Source: Lentisphaerales bacterium
GTDB lineage: Bacteria; Verrucomicrobiota; Lentisphaeria; Lentisphaerales; Lentisphaeraceae
Assembly: GCA_022446985.1 (NCBI GenBank)
Contig: JAKVBD010000027.1
Location: 1 to 59,880, forward strand
Reading direction: 5' to 3'
Length of the DNA: 59,880 bases
Both the position numbers and the translations under genes were made by a program. The notes under the pieces are model-generated. The model was not told the origin of the DNA. It did not search any database and was given only the letters and a program-made list of their open reading frames with translations. This document shows positions 19,355-28,789 of the stretch, piece after piece. How positions within the stretch are numbered: the first letter of the stretch is position 1; the number at the start of each line of letters is the position of its first letter.

Positions 19355-20362
19355 ATGAAATACCGCATGCCCGCTGAATGGGAATTCCAGGAAGCCGTCT
19401 GGTTTGCCTGGCCAACAGACAAAACTCTCTGGCCTGGAAATTTTGCCAATATCCTTGAGAAATTTGCCAAGTTGATCACAACTGTGGCGCAGTACACGCC
19501 AGTCAAACTTATCTGTGCCGACGAAAGTAAAAAACTGGCTCTAAAAATTCTAAGAGAGCACGGTGCGAAATATCACCAGGTGCAATTAGTCAACATTGAT
19601 ACCAATGATGTTTGGTGCCGAGACTTTGGACCTATCTTTGTTAAAGATGAAAATGAAAAATTAACTATTACTGATTGGCAGTTCAATGCCTGGGGCGGCA
19701 AGTATGACTTTGAGTTGGATAATATAGTCAATGACGACATTGCCGGTAACGAAGACTGTCCAATCATTAATATCGACACCATTCTTGAAGGCGGAGCCAT
19801 CGATGTCAATGGCGCCGGGTTACTCCTGACCTCTGAAAAAGTATTGCTAAACAAGAATCGTAATAAAGACATCTCAAAAGAGGAATATGAGAAGCTCTTC
19901 AAGCAGTATCTTGGTATAGAAAAAACTATCTGGCTGAAAAGCGGTATTGCTCATGATGATACCGATGGCCATATCGACAACCTCGCCAGATTCATCGACA
20001 CTAAAACTATCATGATTGCTTCAGAGAAGGAAGAAAGTTCCCCGAACTTTCTTCCTCTTCGGGAAAATTTAAAAATACTACAAGACTTTGTCAGTGAAAA
20101 TTGTCCGGATCTTAAAATCATCGAGGTTCCTTTGCCGGACAAAGTCATCCACGCAGAGAAAGAACTAGCAGCAAGTCATTTGAATTTTCTCATAACAAAT
20201 GAGCTCATTTTAGTTCCGACCTATAACAGCTCAACGGACAAAGCCGTTTTAACTCAATTCCGCAAGGTTTTTCCGACAAAAACAGTACAAGGATTTGACT
20301 GCAGCGACTTCCTGCAGGAAGGTGGAGCTATTCACTGCTTAACTCAACAGCAACCTTTGTAA
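19355..20362 (+). CDS. aguA: Agmatine deiminase
   Basis: A 335-residue peptidyl-arginine-deiminase-type enzyme that hydrolyses agmatine to N-carbamoylputrescine and ammonia. It starts MKYRMPAEWEFQEAVWFAWP, as the family does. Active-site residues are visible in WCRDFGPIF, HDDTDGHIDN (His200 and His206) and the C-terminal nucleophile Cys328 in EGGAIHC. The ATG immediately follows the aguB stop codon, so the two are almost certainly co-transcribed and translationally coupled. Confidence 0.95.
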   Translation: MKYRMPAEWEFQEAVWFAWPTDKTLWPGNFANILEKFAKLITTVAQYTPVKLICADESKKLALKILREHGAKYHQVQLVNIDTNDVWCRDFGPIFVKDENEKLTITDWQFNAWGGKYDFELDNIVNDDIAGNEDCPIINIDTILEGGAIDVNGAGLLLTSEKVLLNKNRNKDISKEEYEKLFKQYLGIEKTIWLKSGIAHDDTDGHIDNLARFIDTKTIMIASEKEESSPNFLPLRENLKILQDFVSENCPDLKIIEVPLPDKVIHAEKELAASHLNFLITNELILVPTYNSSTDKAVLTQFRKVFPTKTVQGFDCSDFLQEGGAIHCLTQQQPL

Positions 20363-20368
20363 GATCCT

Positions 20369-21010
20369 ATGAGTACTAAGAACACAATAATTTTACTGTC
20401 ATCACTTTTAGTCGTTATTATCAGCACTAGTCTTCTGGTCAGTTTTAACGATAAAAAAGGCAATTATACGCCACCAACCTTTGTCAGTGAATCCAAGAAT
20501 CACAACAAGACAATCTTGCTTGCAGATGAAACCTTCAAGTCAGGCAATTTTCAAGAAGCACTCACTCTATACAAAAGAGTTCTCGCGTCTTATCCAAACA
20601 ATTACCCCCTTCTCAACAAAATTGGCCAAATTCATATCAAGCTTAAAGAACTTCCTCAAGCTAAAACCATTTTCCTGCAATTATGTAAGAAAGCCCCTGA
20701 CAATGTTAATTTTCAAACCTCACTTTCATTCGTCTTTCTTGAATTACGGGAGTATGAAAAAGCCAAAGAAAATGCTGAAAAAGCGATTCTTCTCAGGCCT
20801 GTCGATGGCTTGCCATTTCTCGTCAAAGCTGCGGCTTTGGCCCATGAAGGCAAAAGTATTGAAAGCCTTAAAGTTTTTGAGAATATTCAGCCAACAAGTT
20901 TTCTTGTCGGCTTTCTTAAAAGCGCTCACTTTGATCCAATTCGTCAACAAAAAAATTTCATCGATTTTCAAAACTACATAAACAGTAGATTTGGGAAGCA
21001 AGCCAAATGA
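20369..21010 (+). CDS. Membrane-anchored TPR-repeat protein
   Basis: A 213-residue protein with one N-terminal transmembrane helix or signal anchor (about residues 7-25) and about three tetratricopeptide repeats (GNFQEALTLYKRVLASYPNN, LPQAKTIFLQLCKKAPDN, REYEKAKENAEKAILLRP). TPR proteins mediate protein contacts; the partner is unknown. It lies 6 bp after aguA and overlaps mutL by 4 nt (ATGA), so it appears to be in one transcription unit with aguBA and mutL, although no shared function is obvious. Confidence 0.85.
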   Translation: MSTKNTIILLSSLLVVIISTSLLVSFNDKKGNYTPPTFVSESKNHNKTILLADETFKSGNFQEALTLYKRVLASYPNNYPLLNKIGQIHIKLKELPQAKTIFLQLCKKAPDNVNFQTSLSFVFLELREYEKAKENAEKAILLRPVDGLPFLVKAAALAHEGKSIESLKVFENIQPTSFLVGFLKSAHFDPIRQQKNFIDFQNYINSRFGKQAK

Positions 21011-22896
21011 GTAAAATCCAAATACTCAAGGAAGAAATAAGTAACCGAATTGCCGCCGGTGAAGTTATTGAAAGGCCTGCCTCTGTGATCAAAGAATTAG
21101 TCGATAACTCTATCGATGCAGGAGCTACACGCATCTTCATTAATATTGAAAAAGCCGGCACTCGCTTAATTCAAGTTTCCGACAATGGTACTGGTATGGA
21201 TCGCGACGATGCCCTGCTCTGTCTGGAAGCCCACGCTACCAGCAAAATCCGCAAAGTGGAAGATCTCGACAGCATCACTACTTTTGGATTTCGCGGTGAG
21301 GCCATTCCATCCATAGCTTCAGTATCGCGCTTCGAGTTAAATACTCGTCAACAAGATTCCATAGAAGGAACCAGAGTTATCTGTGAAGGTGGAACGATTA
21401 AAGATGTTGAAGCATCCGGATGCCCAGCAGGAACAACTATTTCAATTCGCAATTTATTTTATAATGTTCCTGCCAGAAAGAAATTCTTGCGCTCAGATGC
21501 AACTGAAGAAGCTCATATCCACGAAATCGCTCTACTTTTAGCATTGTCTCGCCTGGATATTCACGTTGAACTTCGTTTTAATGGCAGACTTATTTTTTCA
21601 GTACCGGCGGCTGATGATATTCGTACCCGGGCAGCACTTCTCTTTGGGCGTGACTCCATGAAGGAAATGTTGGCTGTTAACTATGCTGAAGCCGGCATAA
21701 TGGTCACCGGTCTAGTTTCCAGACCTGGAATGTCACGTAACACCCGTAAAGAGCAGCGTGTCTTTATAAATGGTCGTCCTGTTGCGGCGCCGGCAATTTA
21801 CAATGGTATCAAAGAAGCTTATGAAGGTTTAATCATCAAAGGCCGGCATGCGCCCTGCTTACTCTACTATGTCATCAACCCTTCCCGAGTGGACATAAAT
21901 GTTCACCCGGCAAAACGTGAAGTTCGCTTCAAAGAAAATCATCTCATAGGAAAAATAACTGCCGCAGCTGTAAGTAATGCCCTGCGTGGTTTAGCAGGAT
22001 CAAATATCGATGTCAAACCTCCAACTTTACCGGATCCGACAATCGGAGAAGCTGTTACCGTAGATTCTTTACCGGAAGACACTGAAGCCAGGACTATAGC
22101 TCCACCTTCCATTCCTCCTCCGATGCCTGTACCGGATATCACCAGAGTTACAAAACCGACATTTACACTGCCGACTCCAGTAGTGGCACCTGTTGTTGAC
22201 CTTGAACACAAAGAAGAATCTGAAGCTTCTTCTACCCTTGAGACTACAGAGGAAAATTCAGAAGCTAAAGCTAGCCCACTAGCAAAGTCTAAAGCAACGG
22301 CTAAAACCAATAGTGCATTTGATGATCTGGAAATTATCGGCCAATATAAAAAACGTTACATCCTTGCTCACAACAAAAGCGGCATAGTGCTAATCAGTAT
22401 AGGTGCCGCTAAAGAAAGAATCCTTTTCGAGAAATTACAGAGCCAAGTCGCCAACAAAAAAAGTGAAAGCCAGTTTCTCCTCCTTCCTGTAACTTTAGAG
22501 TTATCCCCTGCCGATGCCCGACTTGTTGCTAAATATTTAGATAAGATCCAGGACACCGGCTTTGAGATCGACCACTTTGGCGGCAGTACTTATGTCGTCT
22601 CTGCAGTACCGGCTTCTTTTCCAAATGAAAATATTAATGGCATAATGCTTGACCTCATCGATCAGCTTAAGGAAAATCCACGCGAGCTAAAACGCATGAG
22701 TGAAAACTTCATCATTCAAACTCTCTGTCGCAGTGCTCTGAAGAAAAATTACAAAGTCTTAGCTCCCGAGGAAATCAAACACCTTATCAACCAGCTGGGA
22801 CAAGCGCAAATGCCCTACTCCTGCCCTGCTGGCAAACCCGTTTTAATTCACCTTTCCGACAATGAACTCCTTAGAAGGTTTGGGAAAAAAGAATAA
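21007..22896 (+). CDS. mutL: DNA mismatch repair protein MutL
   Basis: A 629-residue MutL, the GHKL ATPase that links mismatch recognition by MutS to strand removal. The ATPase domain has the expected motifs: IAAGEVIERPASVIKELVDN, SDNGTGMD, TTFGFRGEA and NVHPAKREVRF. A Pro-rich linker (about 340-440) follows, then a dimerisation domain. The metal-dependent nuclease motif DQHA(x)2E(x)4E reads SIGA-AK-E-RILF-E (residues 464-475), so Asp and His are missing while both Glu remain. The C-terminal CPHGRP motif is altered to CPAGKPV. It may therefore lack latent endonuclease activity. The start overlaps the TPR gene by 4 nt. Confidence 0.95.
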   Translation: MSKIQILKEEISNRIAAGEVIERPASVIKELVDNSIDAGATRIFINIEKAGTRLIQVSDNGTGMDRDDALLCLEAHATSKIRKVEDLDSITTFGFRGEAIPSIASVSRFELNTRQQDSIEGTRVICEGGTIKDVEASGCPAGTTISIRNLFYNVPARKKFLRSDATEEAHIHEIALLLALSRLDIHVELRFNGRLIFSVPAADDIRTRAALLFGRDSMKEMLAVNYAEAGIMVTGLVSRPGMSRNTRKEQRVFINGRPVAAPAIYNGIKEAYEGLIIKGRHAPCLLYYVINPSRVDINVHPAKREVRFKENHLIGKITAAAVSNALRGLAGSNIDVKPPTLPDPTIGEAVTVDSLPEDTEARTIAPPSIPPPMPVPDITRVTKPTFTLPTPVVAPVVDLEHKEESEASSTLETTEENSEAKASPLAKSKATAKTNSAFDDLEIIGQYKKRYILAHNKSGIVLISIGAAKERILFEKLQSQVANKKSESQFLLLPVTLELSPADARLVAKYLDKIQDTGFEIDHFGGSTYVVSAVPASFPNENINGIMLDLIDQLKENPRELKRMSENFIIQTLCRSALKKNYKVLAPEEIKHLINQLGQAQMPYSCPAGKPVLIHLSDNELLRRFGKKE

Positions 22897-22946
22897 GACC
22901 ATCAGTGAAAGCAATCATCGTGGCTTATTTTTACTCTTACCGGTAA

Positions 22947-23621
22947 ATGAAGCCCTGTACTATTTTGAGCATATATGCAAGAACGAAAACCAACCGACTG
23001 CAACAGCAGTTTATCCTCAATGAAATGAAGGCAATGCTTTACGGTCAACGCCTTTTCCTCACTGTCTTTTACGGAACATATGGCGCAATACTTTCACTCT
23101 TCTTTTCACTTTTTACGCAAAACTAGTCAAAAACATGCGACTGGTACAACAAATGTCCGAAGAGTTGGCGAAAGATATTCACAATGTCATCGCCCAAGGA
23201 GAAGGCCCCAACGTTGAATTTAAATCTTCTTTTCGCTGGGTTTATCATCAGGGAAAAGCCAACAAGGCCCCGGACCTTTCTATTCTAAAAACTATTGCCG
23301 GTTTTATGAACTTCGAGGGGGGGGGAACCTTGCTGCTAGGCATTGACGACGACCTGAACATCTTGGATTGGAAAAAGACCAGGGCTCTTTTAAAAGCCAA
23401 ATCAAGATGAATTCGAACTGGCAATCATAGGATTAATCACTAACAATTTCGGCACAAACTTCTGCCATTTTGTCAATATCATGTCTCATCAAGTCGATGA
23501 CAAAGATACCTGCCGCGTTCTCGTTTCAAAGTCTTCAAAGCCGGCATACCTAAAACACGACAGTAAACTTAAACTCTATCTAAGAACTGGTGGGAGTACT
23601 TGTGAGCTAAATGTCCATTAA
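22947..23621 (+). pseudogene. Broken membrane-anchored AlbA_2 (Schlafen-type) gene
   Basis: Three frames together spell one protein. Frame A (22947-23126) gives a 59-residue piece with a transmembrane segment (LTVFYGTYGAILSLFFSLF). Frame B (23135-23410) gives the AlbA_2 start: GPNVEFKSSFRWVYHQGK and AGFMNFEGGGTLLLGIDDDL. After a switch through LGLEKDQGSFKS (about 23362-23397), a third frame (to 23621) continues QDEFELAIIGLITNNFG, SKPAYLKHDSK and LYLRTGGSTCEL, the rest of the AlbA_2 fold. The last frame also meets a stop with plausible continuation beyond it. At least three disruptions make this a decayed gene. The family is linked to nucleic-acid-related regulation or defence. Confidence 0.7.
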
Positions 23622-23660
23622 GCTGTTGAGTTCGTGAACTCTAATTGGCGCCTCTCAAGA

Positions 23661-23909
23661 TTACTCACTCTTAGCGACTGCTTTTTTGACTCGAATCTTA
23701 TAACCGTCAATAATTATATCATTTAAATTTTTCATGGCCGCTTTAGCTTCTCCGGGCTTTGGCATTTCTACAAACGCAAAACCTTTCGATTCTCCAGTCT
23801 CGTCATCTTTAATAAGCTTACAATACTGAACAGCTCCATACTCTTTAAACAAATCCAATAATTGGCCTTCAGTTGTCCCTCTCTCAAGGTTTCGAACAAG
23901 TAATTTCAT
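23661..23909 (-). CDS. RRM-domain RNA-binding protein
   Basis: An 82-residue protein made of a single RNA recognition motif. RNP2 is LLVRNL (residues 3-8) and RNP1 is KGFAFVEM (about 42-49), with the usual beta-alpha-beta-beta-alpha-beta spacing. Such short RRM proteins in bacteria resemble cyanobacterial Rbp proteins and are thought to bind single-stranded RNA. It is a stand-alone gene. Confidence 0.92.
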   Translation of the reverse strand: MKLLVRNLERGTTEGQLLDLFKEYGAVQYCKLIKDDETGESKGFAFVEMPKPGEAKAAMKNLNDIIIDGYKIRVKKAVAKSE

Positions 23910-23976
23910 AATATTCCATTATATATTTTGGCTCAATAATCATCGTTCTTTCGTTAAATACAAGACTTACCAAAGA

Positions 23977-24483
23977 TTAACTGTAAAGCGGCTCAAAATA
24001 ATCATTGTGAGTTAAGTAAAGTCTTAGATCAAACTCTAATTGATAGTAGTTGGGTTCCATATGCTGACACAGTTTATAAAATGCCTTGTTGTGTTCTTTT
24101 TCTTTTAAGTGGGCCAGTTCATGAATGACTATAACTCTTAAGAATTCCAAAGGCACATACTTTAAAACCCCAGCAATACAAATTTCGTTTTTACTCTTGA
24201 GTTTATTCCCCTGAACTCGTGACACAAAAGAATGAAGTCCCAAAGCCTGTTTTTTGAGAGTGAGTTTATTATCGAAAAGCACCTTACTGAGGTTTGAAGC
24301 TTTCTTAAGATAACGATTCTTAAGCTCCATGACATAAGTGTAGAGAGCTTTATCTGTTGTGATATCATGTTTCACTGGGTATTTTTTGAGAAGGTACTGA
24401 GACAGTTTCTTTTGTTCGATCATCCTCCTCACCTTATCCAGAAGCTCGTCTGGATAACCGGCAATATACTTAAGTTCAGGCAT
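23977..24483 (-). CDS. YgjP/SprT-like zinc metallopeptidase
   Basis: A 168-residue protein whose C-terminal half carries the zinc motif HELAH (residues 121-125) with a downstream His131 in KEHNKAFYKLC. This HExxH-(x)n-H-xxxF arrangement is that of the YgjP-like metal-dependent hydrolase family. The catalytic Glu122 is present. The substrate is unknown. It is somewhat short for the family and the N-terminus is divergent. It is transcribed like its neighbours, with 46 bp to the upstream gene. Confidence 0.82.
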   Translation of the reverse strand: MPELKYIAGYPDELLDKVRRMIEQKKLSQYLLKKYPVKHDITTDKALYTYVMELKNRYLKKASNLSKVLFDNKLTLKKQALGLHSFVSRVQGNKLKSKNEICIAGVLKYVPLEFLRVIVIHELAHLKEKEHNKAFYKLCQHMEPNYYQLEFDLRLYLTHNDYFEPLYS

Positions 24484-24529
24484 TTTCTCTTAATTTTTTA
24501 GGTGAGATTAAAGCCATATTTCAGTATTA

Positions 24530-25585
24530 CTAGATACTATAGCTGTATGTTTCAGTTAAATATTTTCGGACATAATCTAAGTCCAGCTTTCCCGATACCT
24601 TCAAAAAGGCAATTTCAGGGGCCCACTCATCTCCCTCTTCTGGAAGACTTTTAAAAAGTGATTCTATAGATAAGAATTGTTCATTTTGAAAACTTATATC
24701 CTCCCACTGCACTTGCTCAACCATGCATGGAGAGTCAGTATCTATACTCCAATCGAGAAACAGAAATACCTGAATAGCAGTATCGTGAACGATCTTCTCA
24801 ATTCCATAAACAATCTCTATATCAACATCGTAAGTCTCTTTCATTGCCCAAATTTCTGATTCTGACAATCCTTGCGACTCAGAAAATAATGGGCCGGATA
24901 TTAAATGACCTAATTTCTCAGTGTTTAAAGCTGAAAAAGCTACACATCTTGGTTGCTTTGCTAATCCACAACCTTCAATGATCCCTTCTTCAGGCTTTAG
25001 GTAGAGCTTACTCTCAGTCACAAAACGAACTTCCTCTAAATCCATAAGTTTATATACCAAAGCAGAACGCCCAGCATAATCTTTTGAAATAAGAGCTAAG
25101 CCTATACCGGCCATTTCAACACAAGATGCAGGGAGAGCAAGCCAATTATGCTTTTGTAAATAAACTTCATACTGACTCAGGATATAATCGATAACTTGAG
25201 TAGGGTTCATTTCACATGGGCCAATAGCAATATTATGGATATCGCTATGTAAGTAATACATATCCGCCCCGCAATCATGAACTATACGTCCATCTTCTAA
25301 GTCGAAAACTTCATTCAAAGAAGACCCTTTATCACTATCGTCTGAGAGCTTTGAAAATGGTAAATCAACTCTGAATCCGGAATACTCAATAATGTAAATG
25401 AGACACGCAACAGGTGAAGAACTGGTCAATATGTGCGAAAAGTAAGAATTGAGAGTATCCAGCAGAGGCCTGGAGTTTGAAAACACCTTATAGCTAACTT
25501 CACCCATGCGAAGGTTCACTTCGTCTTCACAGAGCTGCACAAACTCCATAAAGTTTTCTTTACAGTGCTCACTTGTTTTCGGCAT
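24530..25585 (-). CDS. HprK-related kinase B-like protein with degenerate P-loop
   Basis: A 351-residue protein. The central region resembles the HPr-kinase-related kinase B family of GAK (grasp-and-kinase) systems: a hydrophobic strand (VEMAGIGLALIS), a P-loop position, VRFVTESKLYLKP where relatives have a VSNDR-like strand, and EIWAMKETYDVDIEIVYG, which is characteristic. The P-loop reads SKDYAGRSAL (167-176), so the Walker lysine is Arg173 and the first Gly is lost, which questions kinase activity. No ATP-grasp, CofD-like or XXXCH gene lies in this window, so it is isolated here. Family assignment is from recalled motif pattern. Confidence 0.55.
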   Translation of the reverse strand: MPKTSEHCKENFMEFVQLCEDEVNLRMGEVSYKVFSNSRPLLDTLNSYFSHILTSSSPVACLIYIIEYSGFRVDLPFSKLSDDSDKGSSLNEVFDLEDGRIVHDCGADMYYLHSDIHNIAIGPCEMNPTQVIDYILSQYEVYLQKHNWLALPASCVEMAGIGLALISKDYAGRSALVYKLMDLEEVRFVTESKLYLKPEEGIIEGCGLAKQPRCVAFSALNTEKLGHLISGPLFSESQGLSESEIWAMKETYDVDIEIVYGIEKIVHDTAIQVFLFLDWSIDTDSPCMVEQVQWEDISFQNEQFLSIESLFKSLPEEGDEWAPEIAFLKVSGKLDLDYVRKYLTETYSYSI

Positions 25586-25658
25586 TCTAAAACCAACTTC
25601 AGTTAAAAAAATCTGAATAAAATAAAAAACTTTAAGCTTATAACTTTAGCCTTAAAGC

Positions 25659-26123
25659 TTATCTCATTCCATGATAAACATTTGAAACTGAAAAATCTGC
25701 TTTATTCAAAATATCAGGCAAAATCTTCAAAGATAAAGTTAATATAGTCAGTTGATTAACTGGGAGCCACTCTACTGCAACCTGGCCATTATCAGGCCGT
25801 AAACCATTTTTGGGAATATAATCTTCCGGCACAGAACAATTAAATAAAAAATCTATTTGATGCCAACGCTTTCCTTCAACCCGACTCGATGCCTTATGAG
25901 CTTCGACTATAGAAATGAGATTTATAACATCAACATTAGTATTAATCTCTTCAAAGCATTCACGCTGTAAAGCCTGCTCAAGAGACTCGCCGATATCTTG
26001 AGCCCCACCAGGAAGTGCATAACGAATACCTCGATGATCCTCTTTTCTTAGTAACAGAATTTTATCTTTATTAATAATCACTGCGCGAACAGCATTTCGG
26101 TTCTTTAAAATTTTATTTTCCAT
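25659..26123 (-). CDS. Nudix hydrolase
   Basis: A 154-residue Nudix protein that would hydrolyse a nucleoside diphosphate linked to another moiety. The Nudix box starts at Gly40: GAQDIGESLEQALQRECFEE, matching Gx5Ex7REUxEE exactly. Substrate is not predictable. It begins with an N-terminal strand (NAVRAVIINKDKILLLRKED) typical of the fold. It is 73 bp upstream of the HprK-like gene on the same strand, possibly co-transcribed. Confidence 0.9.
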   Translation of the reverse strand: MENKILKNRNAVRAVIINKDKILLLRKEDHRGIRYALPGGAQDIGESLEQALQRECFEEINTNVDVINLISIVEAHKASSRVEGKRWHQIDFLFNCSVPEDYIPKNGLRPDNGQVAVEWLPVNQLTILTLSLKILPDILNKADFSVSNVYHGMR

Positions 26124-26234
26124 AACCCATGAGCTATTGTCTTTTGTATTATTTTTTACATTTTAAGTGAAATATTCTTTCAGCGCCCTATATATAGGGC
26201 CAAAATTACAATTTAACCTAAACAGGAGTCCCGC

Positions 26235-27533
26235 ATGGCGGTGTCATTTAACGAACTAAATCTCTGCGAGGAAATTCTCGATGCTCTGGATTCTGCAGGC
26301 TACAAAAAGCCTACTCCTGTTCAGGAACAGGCTATTCCAGCAATACTTCAGGGAGTCGACTTACAAGTCAGCGCCCAAACTGGAACCGGTAAAACAGCTG
26401 CTTTCTTACTCCCAATACTACAAAAACTTTCGCAGCTGGACGTTGAAGGCGAAAAAGTACCGCAAGCTCTGATCCTCACACCGACTCGTGAACTAGCGAT
26501 TCAAATCGCCGAAAACTTTGAAATATATAGCCAAAACCTTGAGTTCAACTCTACGGCTGTTTTTGGTGGAGCCAGTATGGGAACACAGATCAAAAAGCTG
26601 GCTAAAGGTGTCGATGTCATTATCGCCACGCCAGGTCGCCTTCTTGACCATACAGCCCAGGGAACTGTTGATTTATCAAATGTCAAATTCCTCGTTCTTG
26701 ATGAAGCCGATCGGATGCTCGATATGGGTTTCAAACATGACATTCGCCACATTCAGAAAAATTTACCTGCTAAAAAACAAAGTCTCTTATTTTCTGCGAC
26801 TTTTCCACCTGAGGTCCTAGAACTGGCAGCTTCGACTTTGCACCAACCTTCAAGAATTCAGGTGGCTAGAAGTAATGCAGCAGTAGAAACTGTCACACAG
26901 GTCGTTCACCCTGTAGCTGCTGCTAGAAAGCTTGACCTTTTGACTCATATCATTCAAAAGAATGATCTAAATCAGGTTTTGGTTTTCACGAAAACTAAGG
27001 AGATGGCCGATACAGTGGTCAATCACCTCAAAGGAGAAAAGATTTCTGCAGTTGCTCTACATGGCGATAAAACACAGGCAGCCCGCAAACGCGCCTTAAA
27101 AGAATTTAAGGATATCAAAATACGCATTCTAGTGGCTACAGATATAGCTTCTCGCGGCATCGATATCGACACACTCATGTATGTCATTAACTTCGAACTT
27201 CCTGGGGTTCCTGAAGATTACGTTCACCGCATTGGTCGAACCGGTCGTGCTGGGGAAAAAGGCAAAGCAATTACTCTTATTTCTGCTGACGAGCGTCGTC
27301 ACCTCAAAGACATCGAAAGATTCTTGAAACGCGAAATCCCGGTTGTAAAAATCGGTGACTATGATCGCGGAGACAACCTCTCCATGAAGAAAAAGAAATC
27401 TGTTTCAGTCATGGGTAGTAAAAAGTCTTCTTCAACTGAGAGAAAATTTTCTGAAGGTGATAAACGCGGTGCTAAACAGCGCCAGGGTGCAAAACCTAAG
27501 AAAAAGAATCAAAAGAAGTTTAAGAGAAGATAA
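26235..27533 (+). CDS. DEAD-box ATP-dependent RNA helicase (RhlE type)
   Basis: A 432-residue DEAD-box helicase for RNA or ribosome assembly or decay. Motifs in order: Q motif (KKPTPVQEQAIP), I AQTGTGKT, Ia PTRELA, II DEAD (VLDEADRMLDMGF), III SAT, IV VFTKT, V ATDIASRGIDI and VI HRIGRTGRAG. The C-terminal 60 residues are a Lys/Arg/Ser-rich basic tail, as in RhlE-like cold-induced helicases. An AGGAG site lies nine bases before the ATG. Confidence 0.95.
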   Translation: MAVSFNELNLCEEILDALDSAGYKKPTPVQEQAIPAILQGVDLQVSAQTGTGKTAAFLLPILQKLSQLDVEGEKVPQALILTPTRELAIQIAENFEIYSQNLEFNSTAVFGGASMGTQIKKLAKGVDVIIATPGRLLDHTAQGTVDLSNVKFLVLDEADRMLDMGFKHDIRHIQKNLPAKKQSLLFSATFPPEVLELAASTLHQPSRIQVARSNAAVETVTQVVHPVAAARKLDLLTHIIQKNDLNQVLVFTKTKEMADTVVNHLKGEKISAVALHGDKTQAARKRALKEFKDIKIRILVATDIASRGIDIDTLMYVINFELPGVPEDYVHRIGRTGRAGEKGKAITLISADERRHLKDIERFLKREIPVVKIGDYDRGDNLSMKKKKSVSVMGSKKSSSTERKFSEGDKRGAKQRQGAKPKKKNQKKFKRR

Positions 27534-27599
27534 ACCTCTCTGGGATCCCGGCACTCCGATACCGGAAATAAACGCCTTTAACCGGCGAGGCCAGAAGGC

Positions 27600-28586
27600 T
27601 TACTCAGGAATACTTGGTTCCTTTATATATTCTTGATCAAGTTCTCCAGAGAAGGACTTCAAGAAAGACTGCATCTTCAAGATATCTGAAATACTGATAT
27701 AAATCCCCATTTCATAACGGCCCATCTTTTTAATGGTATCCCATATACGCGTTGAGGTACCATCATGAAAATAAGGAGGAGTTTTTTCAATATTTCGAAG
27801 GGGTGAAACCCGGAAAATCATCTTGTGTGCCGGATTCTTAGTGACGTGAAAGTAACCTTGATCTTTTCGGTTCGGCCAAGGCTCTATCGCCCCCATCTTT
27901 TGCATCATCTGACCACCAAAGTTTGAACCAGTATGGCAAGTGTAACAATTCTTCGAATCAAACAACTGACCACCGACAATCTGTTCATCTGTTAGCTGAG
28001 AGTCATCTCCATCGATAAAGCGATCGACAGGAGAAGGCGTCACCAGTCCATTTAAAAAAACAACCAAAGAATCGACAACATTTTCATAGCTAACTCCTGC
28101 CTTATCTGGATAAGCCTTTTCAAAAAGAGACTTATAACCTTCTACCTTTTTAAGACGGTCTATAAGAGTAATTTCGTCCATTGCCATTTCAGACTCGTGA
28201 GTCAATGACTGCTTCACTTGAGCGTAGAGATCTTTTTGACTTCCATCCCAGTTAAACAATTCCATAGAGTTTAAATTATAAATGGAAGGAACATCTCTGA
28301 AAGCCGTTCCGTCTTCGAGCATCTTTTTATAATGCACGCCATTTGTTCCATACTGCTGTAAGTCATGGCAGCTATTGCACGATATATCTGAGTTCTTGGA
28401 AAGACGAGTATCAAAGAAAAGGGCTTTACCCAGTTCTACTTTGGCTGCATTCTTCTTAAGGTAATCCGGGTTTTCTTTGACCGTTGTAAAGAACGGCTTA
28501 AGTACCTTTCTCAAACGAGCCTTATCCTCGCTATCGATACCATACACAGAAAAACACAATAGAAAAAAAACTGAAATTCGCGACAT
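27600..28586 (-). CDS. Dihaem cytochrome c peroxidase (CcpA/MauG family)
   Basis: A 328-residue secreted enzyme with an N-terminal signal peptide (MSRISVFFLLCFSVYG). Two c-type haem-binding motifs are present: CNSCH (70-74) and CYTCH (214-218). Supporting segments include ALFFDTRLSKN, FRDVPSIYNL and FRVSPLRNIEKTPPYFHDG. The family reduces hydrogen peroxide to water in the periplasm with electrons from small cytochromes; some members (MauG) instead modify protein side chains. The size fits classical CcpA. It is convergent with the helicase gene and divergent from the lipoprotein gene. Confidence 0.92.
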   Translation of the reverse strand: MSRISVFFLLCFSVYGIDSEDKARLRKVLKPFFTTVKENPDYLKKNAAKVELGKALFFDTRLSKNSDISCNSCHDLQQYGTNGVHYKKMLEDGTAFRDVPSIYNLNSMELFNWDGSQKDLYAQVKQSLTHESEMAMDEITLIDRLKKVEGYKSLFEKAYPDKAGVSYENVVDSLVVFLNGLVTPSPVDRFIDGDDSQLTDEQIVGGQLFDSKNCYTCHTGSNFGGQMMQKMGAIEPWPNRKDQGYFHVTKNPAHKMIFRVSPLRNIEKTPPYFHDGTSTRIWDTIKKMGRYEMGIYISISDILKMQSFLKSFSGELDQEYIKEPSIPE

Positions 28587-28789
28587 ACAAAATCCTTTAA
28601 AAGCTAATCAAACAACTAAAGCAAATTCATTGCCACATAACACTTGTAAGCTTAATAAATCTTCTTCAATAAAAAAATCATCCGCTTTTGGATAATTAAG
28701 ACAAAGATGACTATCCATTATAAAACTATCCAGAATGGCTCACTTAATGCGAATGATTTCATATAAACTAAGTAGCAAGAGCAATTCCT

